Shown piece after piece: positions 21,710-34,453 of a stretch of 64,000 nucleotides of DNA. The stretch spans positions 36,984,088-37,048,087 of the forward strand of contig CM042955.1 of NCBI GenBank assembly GCA_023678885.1, in the 5' to 3' direction. Made by a program: the position numbers and the translations under genes. The notes below the pieces were generated by a model. The model did no database searches and was not told where the DNA came from. It was given only the letters and a program-made list of their open reading frames with translations. Each line of letters opens with the position of its first letter. The stretch's first letter is position 1. The stretch comes from Pogostemon cablin (taxonomy: Eukaryota > Streptophyta > Magnoliopsida > Lamiales > Lamiaceae).

Positions 21710-22726
21710 TTATTTTCTCTCTTTTCCACATAAACTGAGTTCATAGTCATGAACCAAATTTTCTCTTTGAATTTTAACTAGTCACTTGTATTGGTTGGTT
21801 TCAAGAAATTTTCAATTTAAACTCGTTTTTATCCAACCAGTGGTGATGCTCTTAGAATAAAATAAAATGTTATATTATTTTACATCTTGTGCATCTGGAA
21901 ATACAAAACTAACTCTTTTTAGTTTGGGACCACACAAAATAATTAATACCATATTTTCTCACAGTCAGTCACAGACAACATTAATATAATTATTCAATTT
22001 ACATTCAAATATTATATCTTTCAATTCATTCTACATTAAAATAGTATATTCATTAATCTCATCCTTGTTAAAAATAAAAATAACTATTGGAACAGGATGA
22101 AGGGAGTATGCCTTATTTATGATCCAATTTTAACAAAATATTTTATTTTTGACAAAATATTTCTTATAGGTGTTACACATAAAATATAGGGATACTTACT
22201 ATCAAGTACAAAATAGAATATGTATTTACATGCAAATCCAAAATTTAATCGTTATAAGATGTAAAATTACAAAAGCTAATGCCCTTCTTGCCCCCAATTA
22301 ATGCATACGTGTTTATCAAAATTAAATTTATAAATTCCTTAATTATTGAGATTTGTTCCTTTCTCCAAGCTATTTTTAGGAAACAAAATATATTTATAAA
22401 AATATCAATTTTGTTGTATAATAATTTAACGTATTTATCCTAAACTCACGTATTTATCTTAAACTTAATAGTATTAAGCTATTAAATAATTTAAAAATGA
22501 TAGTGTTTAGATATATTAATTATATATGCATAATAAATGTAAATACAGTTAAATTGTTGCACAATATATAATTATATTATTGCACAATAATATTACATAA
22601 TTTAATATCAAGTCATTTCTTATAAATCTACTCATCATTATAATTGGATTTCTGCACAATACGTCTTATATTGTTGCACAATATATTTAAGAGTATAATT
22701 AGTTTGCTGCTCGACAAGGTTATATT
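21710..22726. other. Gene-free AT-rich stretch
   Basis: No frame of note and no recognisable gene. Near 22104 GATGAAGGGAGTA resembles a lone MITE end. Around 22550-22680 the phrase TTGTTGCACAATATA recurs four times or so, a local direct repeat. Confidence 0.4.
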
Positions 22727-22734
22727 ACTGCGAC

Positions 22735-23397
22735 TAGGGGTATGCAAACTTTGGACAAAATTGAATAAATCGGCCAAACCGAACCGAATTAAACAATTTG
22801 GTTCGGTTTTTGATTTACGGTTCGGTTTACGGTTTTTAAAATAAAAAACTTCGGTGTTCGGTTCGGTTTTCGATTTTGAAATTTGAAAGTTCGGTTAACC
22901 GAAAACCGAACCGAACTTTTTTATTAATTATATATATATATTAATTACCAACAATTAATTTTCTTTTTTTATCTTAAATAAATTATTATTTAATTTTTAA
23001 TATCAAAATTTACTTCAAATTTAAATAATTTCATTTATTCTACATGTTTTCTTTAGATATTATACACTTTTATTATAAAAAAATAAAATTAAATATACAT
23101 TTTCTATATATATATATATATAATATTATTGTTATTATAGTGTACATATATTAAAGATATTTCTTTTAAGTAATGAAAATATAATAAAATGATATAAAAA
23201 AATTAATTATAAAAAAATTTAAAAAAAAAATTTCGGTATTCGGTTAACCGAAATAACCGTCCAAAATAATCGGTTCGGTTTGCATCGGTTTTAAAATATT
23301 TCGGTTTGATTTTGGTTTTCTAAAATATTTCGGTTCGGTTTTCGGTTTTGGAAATTCGGTCGGTTCGGTTAACCGAACCGACCGATGCACACCCCTA
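22735..23397. mobile_element. Non-autonomous hAT element rich in CGGTTCGGTT
   Basis: Ends TAGGGGTATGCAAAC and (reverse complement) TAGGGGTGTGCATCG are inverted. The flanks ACTGCGAC (22727-22734) and GCTGCGAC (23398-23405) form an 8-bp duplication with one mismatch. Both sides carry arrays of AACCGAACCG or CGGTTCGGTT around an AT-rich centre. No transposase is present. Confidence 0.85.
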
Positions 23398-23405
23398 GCT
23401 GCGAC

Positions 23406-24296
23406 AAGGTTATATTACAGCCAATTAATGTATTTTTTTTGCACAACCTATTTTGGGTACATTTTCATCTCAATCTTCGTGTCTCGTATCGTTATCACAT
23501 AAATGTGTGTTGGAATTTCTTTTTATTTCTTTAATTAATTAATTAAAGTTGACCTGCCTGATTTGATTGTCTTAAAGATAATTAAAAAAAGGTATAATAT
23601 TAAAAAAAGAAGATAATGAATATTTATATCTTTTTAAATAAGATTCAAGATAAGGGATATAATAGGAAGATTATTGTAGTTATTACTAATTTTATATATA
23701 CCTTGTATCAATGAGTAATATGCTAATATAGTGTTAAGTTAATAGTAATTATGTGTGATTATTAGCTGACTCAAGTTCACACATGACCTGGTCAGCACAG
23801 GTTACATGTCACTTGATCAATAGATGATGTCATCCATTCAACTTTATTGAATTTACCAAAAATCTTTTCCTTACATATCCTCATCACTGCAATAAATAAG
23901 TAATTCATGCACCCCTACCACTCTCTAAAACACTGCAAAGTTTGCATATCAGCACTGCATTTAATATTTAACTCACTTCCTCACACTGCACATGCAATAT
24001 CATATCATTTCCAATAACTTCTATGCAATACTAATCTCTATCCCGTCACATTCATTCATTATCTTCTACCTCCCTATTAAATCATTATCATATATAATAT
24101 GTGATGATTAATTTTAATTTCCTTCAATTAAATTAAATTCAATTAGAACCTCGTCTAAATTGGGATTACAATGAATTAAATAAACTCATATGAATTATCT
24201 CCCTATTAAATTCAATTAGAAGTGGGTTTATATGTGAATCCTATTTTTAATGATTACTCTTTGTTACATTAAAAATTACTCTTTAGATAAATAAAT
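23406..24296. other. Gene-free stretch
   Basis: AT-rich sequence without a recognisable gene or complete repeat. GACAAGGTTATATTAC occurs on both sides of the preceding hAT element, so the host site was itself a short tandem duplication. Confidence 0.4.
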
Positions 24297-24591
24297 TACT
24301 CCCTCCGTCCCACGTATTTTTACCCACTTTCCATTTTGGGGTGTCCCACGTATTTTTACCCATTCCATTTTTGGCAAAAATACATAATATTTTATTACCT
24401 ACTTTTTACAATCCCAACAACTTTAATTACTTTTTTACACTTTATTCATCATTCCCAATAACTTTATTCACCTTTTCTTTTTAAATTACTAATTTATCCC
24501 TACTTTCTCTTACATTATATATTAAAAAAATAAAACGTCTTAATCTCCGTGCCCGTACAAACGGGTAAAAATACCCGGGACGGAGGGAGTA
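24297..24591. mobile_element. Stowaway-like MITE
   Basis: Ends TACTCCCTCCGTCCCACGTA and GGGACGGAGGGAGTA are inverted and bounded by TA. The arms extend to TTTTTACCCAC against GGGTAAAAATA. This is the best preserved MITE of the window. Confidence 0.9.
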
Positions 24592-24740
24592 TTATTTTTC
24601 TAAATGAAAAAAATTACTCTTCAAATTATTGAATATCTTAATTTATTGATCACTTTTTTTAGATGAAAAATTACCTTTTAGAGAAATGAATCATTACTCT
24701 TGTGAATAAAAAATATTACTATATAAAAAGTAATTTTTTA

Positions 24741-24936
24741 TGTATATATGAAAATGGGAAGTATATATTTGCAATCTTATATGGCTAAAACTTGTATGCA
24801 TCTGATATCTTTTAGTATTAAATGGTATACTTTTTTTATGTATATATGAAAAAGGGAAGTATATATTTGCAATCTTATATGGCTAAAACTTGTATGCATC
24901 TGATATCTTTTAATATTAAATGGTATACTCTTTAGT
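24741..24936. repeat. 98-bp tandem duplication
   Basis: The unit starting TGTATATATGAAAA(T/A)GGGAAG and containing GCAATCTTATATGGCTAAAA is repeated head to tail at 24741-24838 and 24839-24936 with very few changes. Confidence 0.9.
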
Positions 24937-25135
24937 ATAAGGATGTGTATCTTTTATTTTCTAATTTTTTTAATGAAAGTATATATATATATATATCTTT
25001 TAGAACAAAATATTGTACCCTTTAGAAAAAATATTGTACTATTACACATTTTTTGTGCATCTAGAAACAAAAGAGACTAACTCATCTTATAAAAGTTAGC
25101 AAATTAATTGAAATTTATGTCCTTATGACACGACC

Positions 25136-27213
25136 CACCTTACCTAACTCATAATTTAAATACTAATTAATATAAACATCATCATTATAAAAACCTGCAT
25201 ATATATTTTTTCTTTCTCATAATATATTTAAAACCAAAACTATCATACCGGTTCAACATACGTAACTGATTTCTGACACAATTTTAAATCACCCAAACTT
25301 GTAACAATACTTATTATATTACATAACAAAACATCAGCGGAAACAAAATAAATCCACGGCCTATCCCAATAGGTCGTCATCTATGTACATCAGCTCAAAA
25401 CTCTATAGGAGTTTCACAGCTTGCAAAAACACGTCACAAAACTCAATCATCAACAGGTTCACCTACAATGCATAAACTAGTGAGATAAAAAGCTTAGTAA
25501 GTAGAAATCATGCATGTCAGTGCAGGAAAATACATTTAGTTTTCTATCGCTTATTTCCTAGTCTTTCTAGTTGGTCTCTTTTATTTTGAAAATTGTTCAC
25601 GTTGCGAGATCCCCACGACACACTTATGATATGCACCCCAAATGAGCTCAATAGACACACTTAGTGTCGGATTGATTTTTTCGATCCCTGAATAAAGTAT
25701 TGGGGACGATTTTTTCGAACCCCGAATAAAAATGATCCGATAAATGACATGTTGAGTCAACACATGACTTGGATCACTCCGTGATCCCTGAATAAAAATG
25801 AGTCAACAAGCGACTCGTTGAGTCAACACATGACTCGGATCGTTCCGCGATCCCTAAATGTGGTGAATTAACACATGACTCGGACCGATTTTCCGCGATC
25901 TCTGAAAGAGTGCGTATATAGTGGCGGCACACAATATTAGTATCTTATTAATTTGGGGAAAACACTTTTCATGATTATGCATGGTATGCAACCAGGACAA
26001 TTAAGTATGCATCATAAACCATTTACGATATCAATATCAACATTTAATCACAATAAAGCAACAACTTAATTTCAATTCATACAGATCCACTTCTGGAATA
26101 ACAACTCCACCTCAATCACATAGATTCATTTATAGAATAACCACTTCACCTTGGATCACACGGATCCCTTTTTGGAATAACAACTTCATCTCGGATGACA
26201 CATATCCTTATAACCAATATCTTCTCAAGCATATAAATATATTTTCAACAGTTTCCAATTACATAGATCTATATAGGACAATGATATTATTTCAAATCAC
26301 ATAGATCCACAACTTGTATCGCAAATTTATACAATTAATTTACAAATAATATTGTTGAATATGAAACATACTTTCCACAAATCACATAAATTCACAGCTT
26401 GTATCACAAATTAATCCCAAATAATTCATAACGTAATTAAACTAATTCAAATAATTCATAACAATAATTATCACATAATAAATCACAACTAATTCACACA
26501 ATATCATGTTTATAGATTGTAGTTAGACTTCTACTTATTTGGACTCTAAATAGTAAGAATACTATAGACCTCGTGTAGAACTATAACTAATCTCCTCTTC
26601 CTTTCCGTTCCGACGCGTCCTTCATTTCTCCATTTTTCTTCTCTCTCTCCTTTCCTTTCTCTCTCTTTCTTTCTTTTTTTTTTGTTCCTTTGAATTGCGA
26701 AATGGTTGCTACTTCTCACCATTTGGGGCAAACCCCCCATTTATACTTGGATTCGAGGGTTAACACCACCGCCTCTAACTCTTACTTACTATAAATAGTA
26801 AGTAGCTATGTATAGTAACTTACTATTTATAATAAGTAAAATTATTATTATTGTTATTATTATTATTATTCATTATGAATATACGTGCAATACTTAATAA
26901 CTAATATATAATACATTTACAAATTAATACACATACGTGTACTCTTTCTTACTACTATTATTATTACGAAAACACGTGTGATATTTAATAATTAAGAAAA
27001 AGTTTTATACAAATAAAATAATTTAATTATGCACGTAAATATTTATGCACATATATGTTCATATATTGTCACAATTTTTATCACGGATGTCTCAAATAAA
27101 ATGTAGAAACAATTATCACATAATTGCTACATTATTATCACATAATTATAAAATGCATATAACAAAAATTAAATTATATTGTCACATGAGTAGTGAGAAG
27201 CTCGGGTATCACA
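25136..27213 (-). mobile_element. 3' LTR of a Ty3/gypsy (chromovirus-type) element
   Basis: Read on the minus strand the block starts TGTGATACCCGAGCTTCTC and ends GGTGGGTCGTGTCA, so it has TG...CA ends. Directly outside its start is the purine tract AAGGTAGGAAGGA (27214-27226), and beyond that the gypsy coding remnant, both in the right place for a 3' LTR. At about 2.08 kb it is long. Inside are two tandem arrays: GATCCCTGAATAAA/ACATGACTCGGATC units (about 25640-25910) and units around CACAGATCCACTTCTGGAAT (about 26080-26220). No 5' LTR partner was found. Confidence 0.8.
25640..25910. repeat. Tandem repeats inside the gypsy LTR
   Basis: Units combining TGAGTCAACACATGACT(C/T)GGATC with CGATCCCTGAATAAAAATGA recur three to four times with drift. 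Similar internal arrays are common in long chromovirus LTRs. Confidence 0.7.
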
Positions 27214-28190
27214 TCCTTCCTACCTTATAAAAATTTTATCCTCGAAATTTACTTACCTGAAGAGGTCTGGATACTTAGCCATCATCTCATCCTCTCTTTC
27301 CCAAGTGGCCTCCTCAACTAATTGGTTCTTCCATAACACTTTCACTAATGATATCTCTTTATTTCTGACCTTCTTCACGTCTCGCCGTAAAATCTCAACT
27401 GGTATCTCTTCATAACTCAAATCTTCTTTCAACTCAACTGGCTCCTGCCTGAGAACATGAGATGGATTCGCAACATACTTCCTCAACACAGACACATGAA
27501 ACACATCATGTACTCTAGCCATCGATGCTGGTAACTCCAACTTATAGGCAATATTTCCAACTCTCTCAATAATAGTGAACGGACCAACATATCTTGGACT
27601 GAGTTTCCCTTTCCTTCCAAACCCTAGAAGATCATCAGGAAACACCTCCGGGTATTCCCGAACTACTGGTACATCACCAAGGACTGGACATTGATGTCCC
27701 TAAACATTCATCACGCTCACCAGATACCCCTCACAACCACTTTCCAATAATCGATGTGCTTTTGTCGCTGACATCACAGGAAATTTGAAGTTCTTCTTAA
27801 TCCCAACAAAAGTGAACGGTTCTCCTTCAATGGCTAAAAGTGATACTCTTCTTCTGACAATCTATTATAGCACCGTACTTTGACAGCCAATCCATACCAA
27901 TATAATATCATAATCATTCATACTTAACACAATCAAATCAGCGAGAAGTTTTCTTCATTCAATAGGAATACCACAACCTCGAAGAAGTTGATTAGTTTGC
28001 TTTGACTCACCAGAAGGTATCATCACCTCATAATTAGCTTTTATCAAGTTAGATGTTCCATCCAACTTTCTCACATACTCAGTGGATACAAATAAATGTG
28101 TTGCTCCAGAATCAAATAGCACATATGTAGAAGTGGTAGAGGTTATTGGTGGGATGGTTAAATTAGTACGAACAATTTATTTTTCTTTTG
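27214..28190 (-). pseudogene. Deleted Ty3/gypsy polyprotein remnant
   Basis: On the minus strand the upstream part (about 27880-28190) shows a retroviral-type aspartic protease with DSGATHLFVS. It runs on, with stops, to PVVREYPEVFPDDLLG, the usual entry of gypsy reverse transcriptase. At that point it joins directly to KLSPRYVGPFTIIERVG, the integrase C-terminal region, followed by a chromodomain-like tail (LVKVLWKNQLVEEATWERE) ending at 27253. Reverse transcriptase, RNase H and the integrase core are therefore missing, apparently removed by one deletion. The piece cannot move by itself. The polypurine tract and 3' LTR follow. Confidence 0.85.
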
Positions 28191-30117
28191 CCATGTTTTC
28201 TTGCATTTTTGTGAACAACTGTTATAGTCCAGATTCAATCCCTGGCGACAGCCTCAAGAAGTGGGGCCTTTTCTCTCCCCCATCTGAAAGAATCCGAGAT
28301 AAATCTTATCATCTCCCACGGCGGCAAGATCTTCGGCACCAGAACACTCAGGTTGATGATGAACGATTTGGCTGCTGCTTTTGTCAGTTTCTTCGTCAGT
28401 CGAAACCCTCCTCGTCTTCCACCTGGATGCAGCGCACTTGTATGCTTTGTCGTTCGATCCCAGATGTGTTCTTACCAGACCTTCAGCTTCAAATCAATAA
28501 ATATACAAGAAAATCTAAGACACAATTGCGCACGATTTTTAGACTGCTAAAAAGTTCAAAAAAATATTCAATTCTATATTTCAATCGGAACATAGAGAAT
28601 TAAAGAAATCATAAGGATAAAATAAGGATGTAGAAGGCCAAGTATCACCACAACTCTCTTCGTCATATTCCCAATAGAAAATGTAAGAGGGAGGACTGAT
28701 TGTAGAGATGAAAAGAGAAAAATGAAGAGAGGGACCAGCTTGATTTTTATCTTCAAGAATGACTACAGATCCGACGGCCCAGGGCGGTGGTGGTTATCGC
28801 GAGGCAGCGGTGTGGTTCACAATCTCCGACGGTCCAGCAATTCCAATGGTGGAGCTCGGCTGTCTTATGGCTAATCAGCCATGAGCGTCAGAGGTGGATA
28901 AAAGAAGGAAGAAGCTCTTTACCTGAAAGGAAATGGAAGATAATCGTTACCTGCAAAGAGAGGACTTCTTTGTAAGTAAGAGAGAGAAAGCAGTGCATGT
29001 GGTTTGAGAATATTGTGTGGATATAGATATTTAGGGAAGGAGATGAGATCCAGCAATAATCCACCGACATCCGAGATTTGATTTTGGGATTCGATTCTAT
29101 GAAATATTCATACCACCAGTTCCACCATAGTGGTTCTCTATTTCTATAGGGCAACTCATTAACTTAATTTATTATAAATAGTAATTCAATTAATTTTAGA
29201 AAATAATTTAATTATTTTTATAGAGTAACCTAATTAATAAAAAAGAATAATTTAAAAATTTTTGATTAAATAAAACATAACAAAAATAAATCAAAATATA
29301 GAGTAATCCAAAAATTTTATTCATAGTAATCCATTTTATAATAAATAGTAACATAATTAATACTCACCTAGGAGTTGATAACGAAATTTAATTAATTTTA
29401 AAACGTAATAATAATAGTAATAATGATGATAACGAGGCAATGCTTAGAGTTAGTTTAGTTAATCACATTTGCTTCAAAATGAAAAAATGACATGATCAAC
29501 ACAAATATAAATACCTTCATGCACTGATATGTCATGAATCAGTGTTAGAACCTGACATGATTATTTTAGTCATATTTCACATTTCCAATAATACTTATTG
29601 CCATTGATTTTTTTTTTTTTTTCTAATTTCCTGCACATCCCCCTACAACTGATTTGAATGTAAATCCAACACCATCAAAATTCCAAAAAGAAATCCTCCA
29701 GAGAAATTATCATTAGACAAATTGGCAAAATGCAGAGCCCAATCGTAAACACTACCCTTCGCCGCCGTCTGCTGCCGCCTCAGTTCGTCGCGGGATCTCT
29801 CCCTATCAGCCACAAACGCCGTCTTCCGCCGCTAAAGACACGGACGTCGAATCCGCTGCCGGAATTGCAAAGTGTCGTCTTTGTCATTAGAGTGCCTCCA
29901 CAAATAGAAATCTGGAGAAATTCTCGGTTGGAGGCTCAAGAATGAGAAAGAGAGAGTGGGTCAAAGGATAATTGAGGGAGAGAGGTGGTGGGTCCACTGA
30001 CACATCACATGGCCAGGCTGTGTATTTAAAAGAATTTATTCCAATTCCATTCAAAGATCCAACCCGCGTATTGTACTTGAATCTGGATAGAATCCGGTTC
30101 CACCAAAACAAAAAATA
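28191..30117. other. Gene-free stretch, partly transposon flank
   Basis: No gene could be supported. On the minus strand a 77-codon open stretch (about 28238-28468) contains WEMIRFISDSFRWGREKAP, which I do not recognise and which is closed by stops on both sides. A short frame at 29730-29945 (plus) starts after a GC-richer block but shows no domain. The 5' part of the gypsy element may be buried here. Confidence 0.35.
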
Positions 30118-30125
30118 ACCCTTAC

Positions 30126-30787
30126 TAGAGATGTAATCGAACCGAGACGAATCGAACACTACTAGATTTGAGGATCGTTTGTTAAGAAATTATCAAACTC
30201 GAGCCCGAGCTCGAACTCGTCAAGAAAAAAATATCGAACTCGAGCTCGAATTCAAACTATTTGTTAAGACTCGCGAACATGTTCACGAACACGTAAAGTA
30301 ACTTGTTTATGAATATATTTTTCATGAATATTTAAATAATTTTGTGCTTGGATATTAAAAGAATATTTCGTTTATAAACATTTAATGCTATTCATAATAT
30401 TAAATAAATAAACTAACAAAATATAATAATAAACGGTAAAAAGTATTTAAATATTTAAATAATCACTTAAGTTATTATCATATTTATGTGGTTTAATATA
30501 AAATATTTAATTATTGAATATTAATAAATAAATAATAATATATAATTTTAAAGAATAACTATAAAATTTACGAACACGTTTGTGAGCCATTAGCGAGCCT
30601 ATAAACGAATATGTTCGCAAGCTTTCGAGCCGAATACCCTTAGGATTGAGTTTGGTTTGATAAACTATACGAACCCAAAATTCAAGTTTGATTTGGCTCG
30701 TTAAAGTTAACGAACGAGTTCGAACGAACATTTAATCAAACCGATACTCGAATAGTTCGCGAACGGTTTGATTTGGTTACATCCCTA
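30126..30787. mobile_element. Non-autonomous hAT element, copy 2
   Basis: Same family as 726-1386, same orientation and almost the same length. Left end TAGAGATGTAATCGAACC and right end (reverse complement) TAGGGATGTAACCAAATC. The 8-bp duplication ACCCTTAC is perfect (30118-30125 and 30788-30795). The copies differ by scattered substitutions, a good part of them between G and A or C and T. No transposase frame. Confidence 0.92.
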
Positions 30788-30923
30788 ACCCTTACTCACC
30801 CTAGTAATTTTCTAAAATAAATATGTTTTTTATTGAATAACTAAATTGATTTATAATAGTGTTATAAAGTATTAAGAGTTTAAAAATAGAAGTTTATAAA
30901 AAGGTGGGGAAAATAAATATATG

Positions 30924-31140
30924 TACTCCCTTTGTCCTGAGTAAACATCATCATTTGTTTTTTGTATGTATATAAAGGAGTATTATTATTTTATGTAAAA
31001 TGAGTAAGTGTATTAGAGAGATGAGATGAGTAGTGGTGGGTCATTGGTGAACCATTTTTACTAAAAGAGAAAAATTGTACAATTTGAACGGGACGTCCAA
31101 TATAGTAAAATGATGCTATTTGAGCGGGATGGAGGAAGTA
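30924..31140. mobile_element. Stowaway-like MITE
   Basis: Ends TACTCCCTTTGTCCTGAGTA and GAGCGGGATGGAGGAAGTA are inverted, bounded by TA. The centre carries GTAGTGGTGGGTCATTGGTG, shared in kind with other MITEs here. Confidence 0.75.
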
Positions 31141-31848
31141 TTTATCTAAAATAGTGAAAAACAGAAGTTTAATTGTGTTATGTATTTTATAGAGGAAGTG
31201 ATCATATTTTATAGCGAGAGTGATAACTAATTTAAAATAAATTAAAAAGTGTAAAATAGTCTCATGAAACGATTTCACTCAAGATCTATCATTCATGTAA
31301 TTTAACTTAATTATTTTAAAATATCTTATTTTTAAATTTATAATCAAAACGTAATCTTTGATTAACTAATATGATAGTCTTTAATTTAATTATTTTGACT
31401 TATCACACTACAAAATTTATTACTAAATAACATTTAATTAAAATTAAATTTTAACTAGATAAATTTTAACGTGATTCCTTTTCAGAACTGTTATTATTGA
31501 AATACGTACATTAACGACGCTATATTCATTTATATTCATATCTTTTAAATATATCACAATATTTTTATAACCTAAAATAATATTAAAAAATTAAATGTAT
31601 TGTCATTTCAATTTTCAAATATTAGCTTAATAAATATTGATGAATTATAAAGTGTGAGTAAACACGCAATGCATAAACTGAAAAATAGTACTTCACTAAT
31701 TTCTTTTTTTATTTTAATCACAATACAGAGAAGCAGAGGCACACTGCTGAGGGTGATGTAGAGGGGCTCTGCATAGAAGGGAAGAAACTGAAAGTAGAGA
31801 ATAAGGAAACTGCTGCATAGAAGACTAAGGAGGCACTGCATAGGAGGT
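31141..31848. other. Gene-free stretch
   Basis: AT-rich. Towards the right it becomes the target of the copia element: GCACTGCATAGGAGGT here continues at 37567 as GAGGTAAAGAAGAAATGACAC. No gene seen. Confidence 0.4.
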
Positions 31849-32638
31849 TGTTATGAAATTGAGCAAACACTTGAAAATGATCACTCAAGAAACTGCACTC
31901 ACTTGTTTGTTGAATCACTCACGTTTCACACGCACGTTGATAAACAAAATGAAAATGAAATGAAAGAGAGATCAACACAAGGATGTATAGTGGTTCGGCA
32001 TAGTCTACATCCACTTTCTTGAGAGAAGAATTCACTAAACAATGAAGAAGATGGTTACACGAATACAAGCACCTGAAAACCTTAATTCTTAAGCTTGTTT
32101 CTAACTGATATGTGAAGAAGATGTGTTGATGATGATTATGATTTCAGCTGTCTTTCTTCTTCTTATATGGATGTGTATCTCACGTGTAGAATCCTTTCCA
32201 TCCATTCACAATGTACACGCTTTAATCAGTTGTAACCAACTGATGAAAACTGTTGCAACTAATTTGCTGGACTCAGGTTCGACTTGGGTTCGACCAGTAG
32301 ATGAGGTCGAACCACAATCGTCGTGGTCGAACCAAGGATGATCCAAAATAGAGTGACTTGCTTGACGAGGTTCGACCAGGGTTCGACCTAGGTTAACAGA
32401 TCGAACCTAGCTTAACAGGTCGAACCTTTGTCAGTTACAACCAACCGTCTGCAGTTCGACCAGGGTTTGACCTAGCTTATCAGGTCGAACCTAACTTACT
32501 CAGATCGAACCTCATCCACCTTCCAGCTGAAGCTTCTCATATTTAATCCATCCATGCATGAACCTTCTTATCTTCCATAAAACATATACACACATGCTTT
32601 CCAGCATACATGTAGTATGCATGGTCTACTTCATCATA
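31849..32638 (-). repeat. RE1 3' LTR
   Basis: On the minus strand it starts TATGATGAAGTAGACCATGC and ends TTTCATAACA. The first two bases are TA, a change from the TG seen in the other LTR. Twelve GGTTCGACC-type nonamers in both orientations lie at about 32275-32513. A possible TATA box (CATATAAGAAG, about 32157-32168) follows them in the sense of transcription. Confidence 0.92.
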
Positions 32639-32728
32639 ATTCTCCACCTTAGACCTTGCATCTTCATGTTAGCTTCATCTTCTCCACCTTACTGCTTTTA
32701 TAAGAAGCAGCAACCTTTCCTTCTTTAC

Positions 32729-34453
32729 TTAATTCAACTGAATCAAGTACTTACACAGCTCATACTTTTGAGCTGGTAAGGCTTTTGTAAACATGTCTGC
32801 AGGATTGTCATCTGTCTTGATCTTCTTGACACTCACAATCCCTTTGTCTATCATGTCCCTTATGAAATATAACCTTACATCAATGTGTTTGGTCCTTTCA
32901 TGGTATCCTTGATGCTTGGAGAGATGCACTGCACTCATTATCACAATGTATCTCAACTGACTCTTGTTCAATCCCAAACTCACTCAGCATACCTGCCAAC
33001 CACACTCCTTCTTTTACTGCTTCTGTAAGTGCAACAAACTCTACTTCTGTGGTTGATAATGCCACTATATGTTGATGAGTTGCTTTCCAACTTACTGCAG
33101 TACCAAACAAGTTGAATACATAACCAGTAAGAGACTTCCTAGTATCAAGATTTGCTGCATAGTCAGCATCAACATATCCTACTACTGCCTTATCCCATGT
33201 TGTCATTTTCTGAAACTTCAAACCTGCTGTGATGGTTCCTTTAACATACCTGAGAGCCCACTTTACTGAACTCCAATGTAGTAAGCCTGGATTACTCATA
33301 AACCTGCTAATCATACTCATCACATAAGCTAAATCTGGTCTGCAACATATCATTGCATACATCAAACTACCAACAACACTGGCATAAGGAACATTACTCA
33401 TTTCAAACTTTTCTTGGTCTGTCTGAGGAGCTTGGAGTAGGGACAGACTCACTCATTGCTTAACTGGTGTAGTTACTGTCTTACTGAGATTCATATTGTA
33501 TCTTTTTAACACTTTGTCTAAGTATGACTCTTGGAATAACTTCAGATCACCAACTGACCTATTTCTCTCAATCTGCATACTAAGGATCACCTTTGTCTCC
33601 CCAAGATCCTTCATATCAAATTCCTGCTTAAGTATCTCCTTTACTTCACTTATACCAGCTTGATCCTTGCAAGCTATGAGGATATCATCTACATACAAAA
33701 GTAAGTATGTATAACATCCACCTTTGTTCCTAACATAAACACAACTGTCATGTAGGCTCCTACTGAATCCATTTGATGTAATGTAATCATCAAACTTCAA
33801 ATACCACTGTCTTGGACTTTGTTTTAGACCATACAAAGATTTCATCAGTAAACATGCCTTATTCTCAGCTCTTCAACACTTACACCATCAGGAATCTTCA
33901 TGTAAATATCCTCTTCAAGATTTCCATGCAAAAATGCTGTAGTCACATCCATCTGATGTAACTCAAGATCAAACTGAGTTACTAATGCCAGTAAGATTCT
34001 GATGGAACAATGTTTATCAACTGGTGAGAATATTTCATTGTAGTCAACACCTTCTTTCTGAGAAAAACCTCTTGCTACAAGTCTTGCCTTGTATCTAACA
34101 CCTCATTCTTTGCTTGTAACAGGCTTCTTCTTATAGATCCATTTACAGCTTACTAACTTCTTGTTCTTTGGTCTGTCAACAATCTGCCAAGTCTTATTCT
34201 TATGTAGTGACAGTAGCTCTTCTTCCATAGCAACTATTCACTTGTCATTGTCATTCCCTGATATAGTTTCATCATATGTTCTTGGCTCATAATTCTCTAT
34301 ATCAGATGCAACATATAATGCATATGATACTATATCAGCTTCCATGTACCTTACTGGAGTTTTAATCTGTCTCCTTAGCCTATCCCTTACAAGTTGATAA
34401 GAACTCAGATCATACCTTGAACTGGATGAGCTAGGAGAGACATCTTCCTTATT
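32729..34453 (-). pseudogene. RE1 reverse transcriptase and RNase H region
   Basis: Reverse-transcriptase segments run from about 34175 down through KARLVARGFSQKEGVDYNEIF and QMDVTTAFLHGNLEEDIYM to MKSLYGLKQSPRQW, with the catalytic YVDD intact (LLLYVDDILIA). RNase H follows (VGYVDADYAANLDTRKSLTG, ALSTTEVEF), then the C-terminal HIDVRLYFIRDMI segment. At least two stops and two frameshifts interrupt it, including a TGA at 33453-33455 and a shift near 32940. The N-terminal part beyond 33846 is the most broken. Confidence 0.9.

Noticed and set aside
29730..29945. 71-codon plus-strand frame after a GC-richer block
   Set aside because: No recognisable domain, no exon partner, and length expected by chance.
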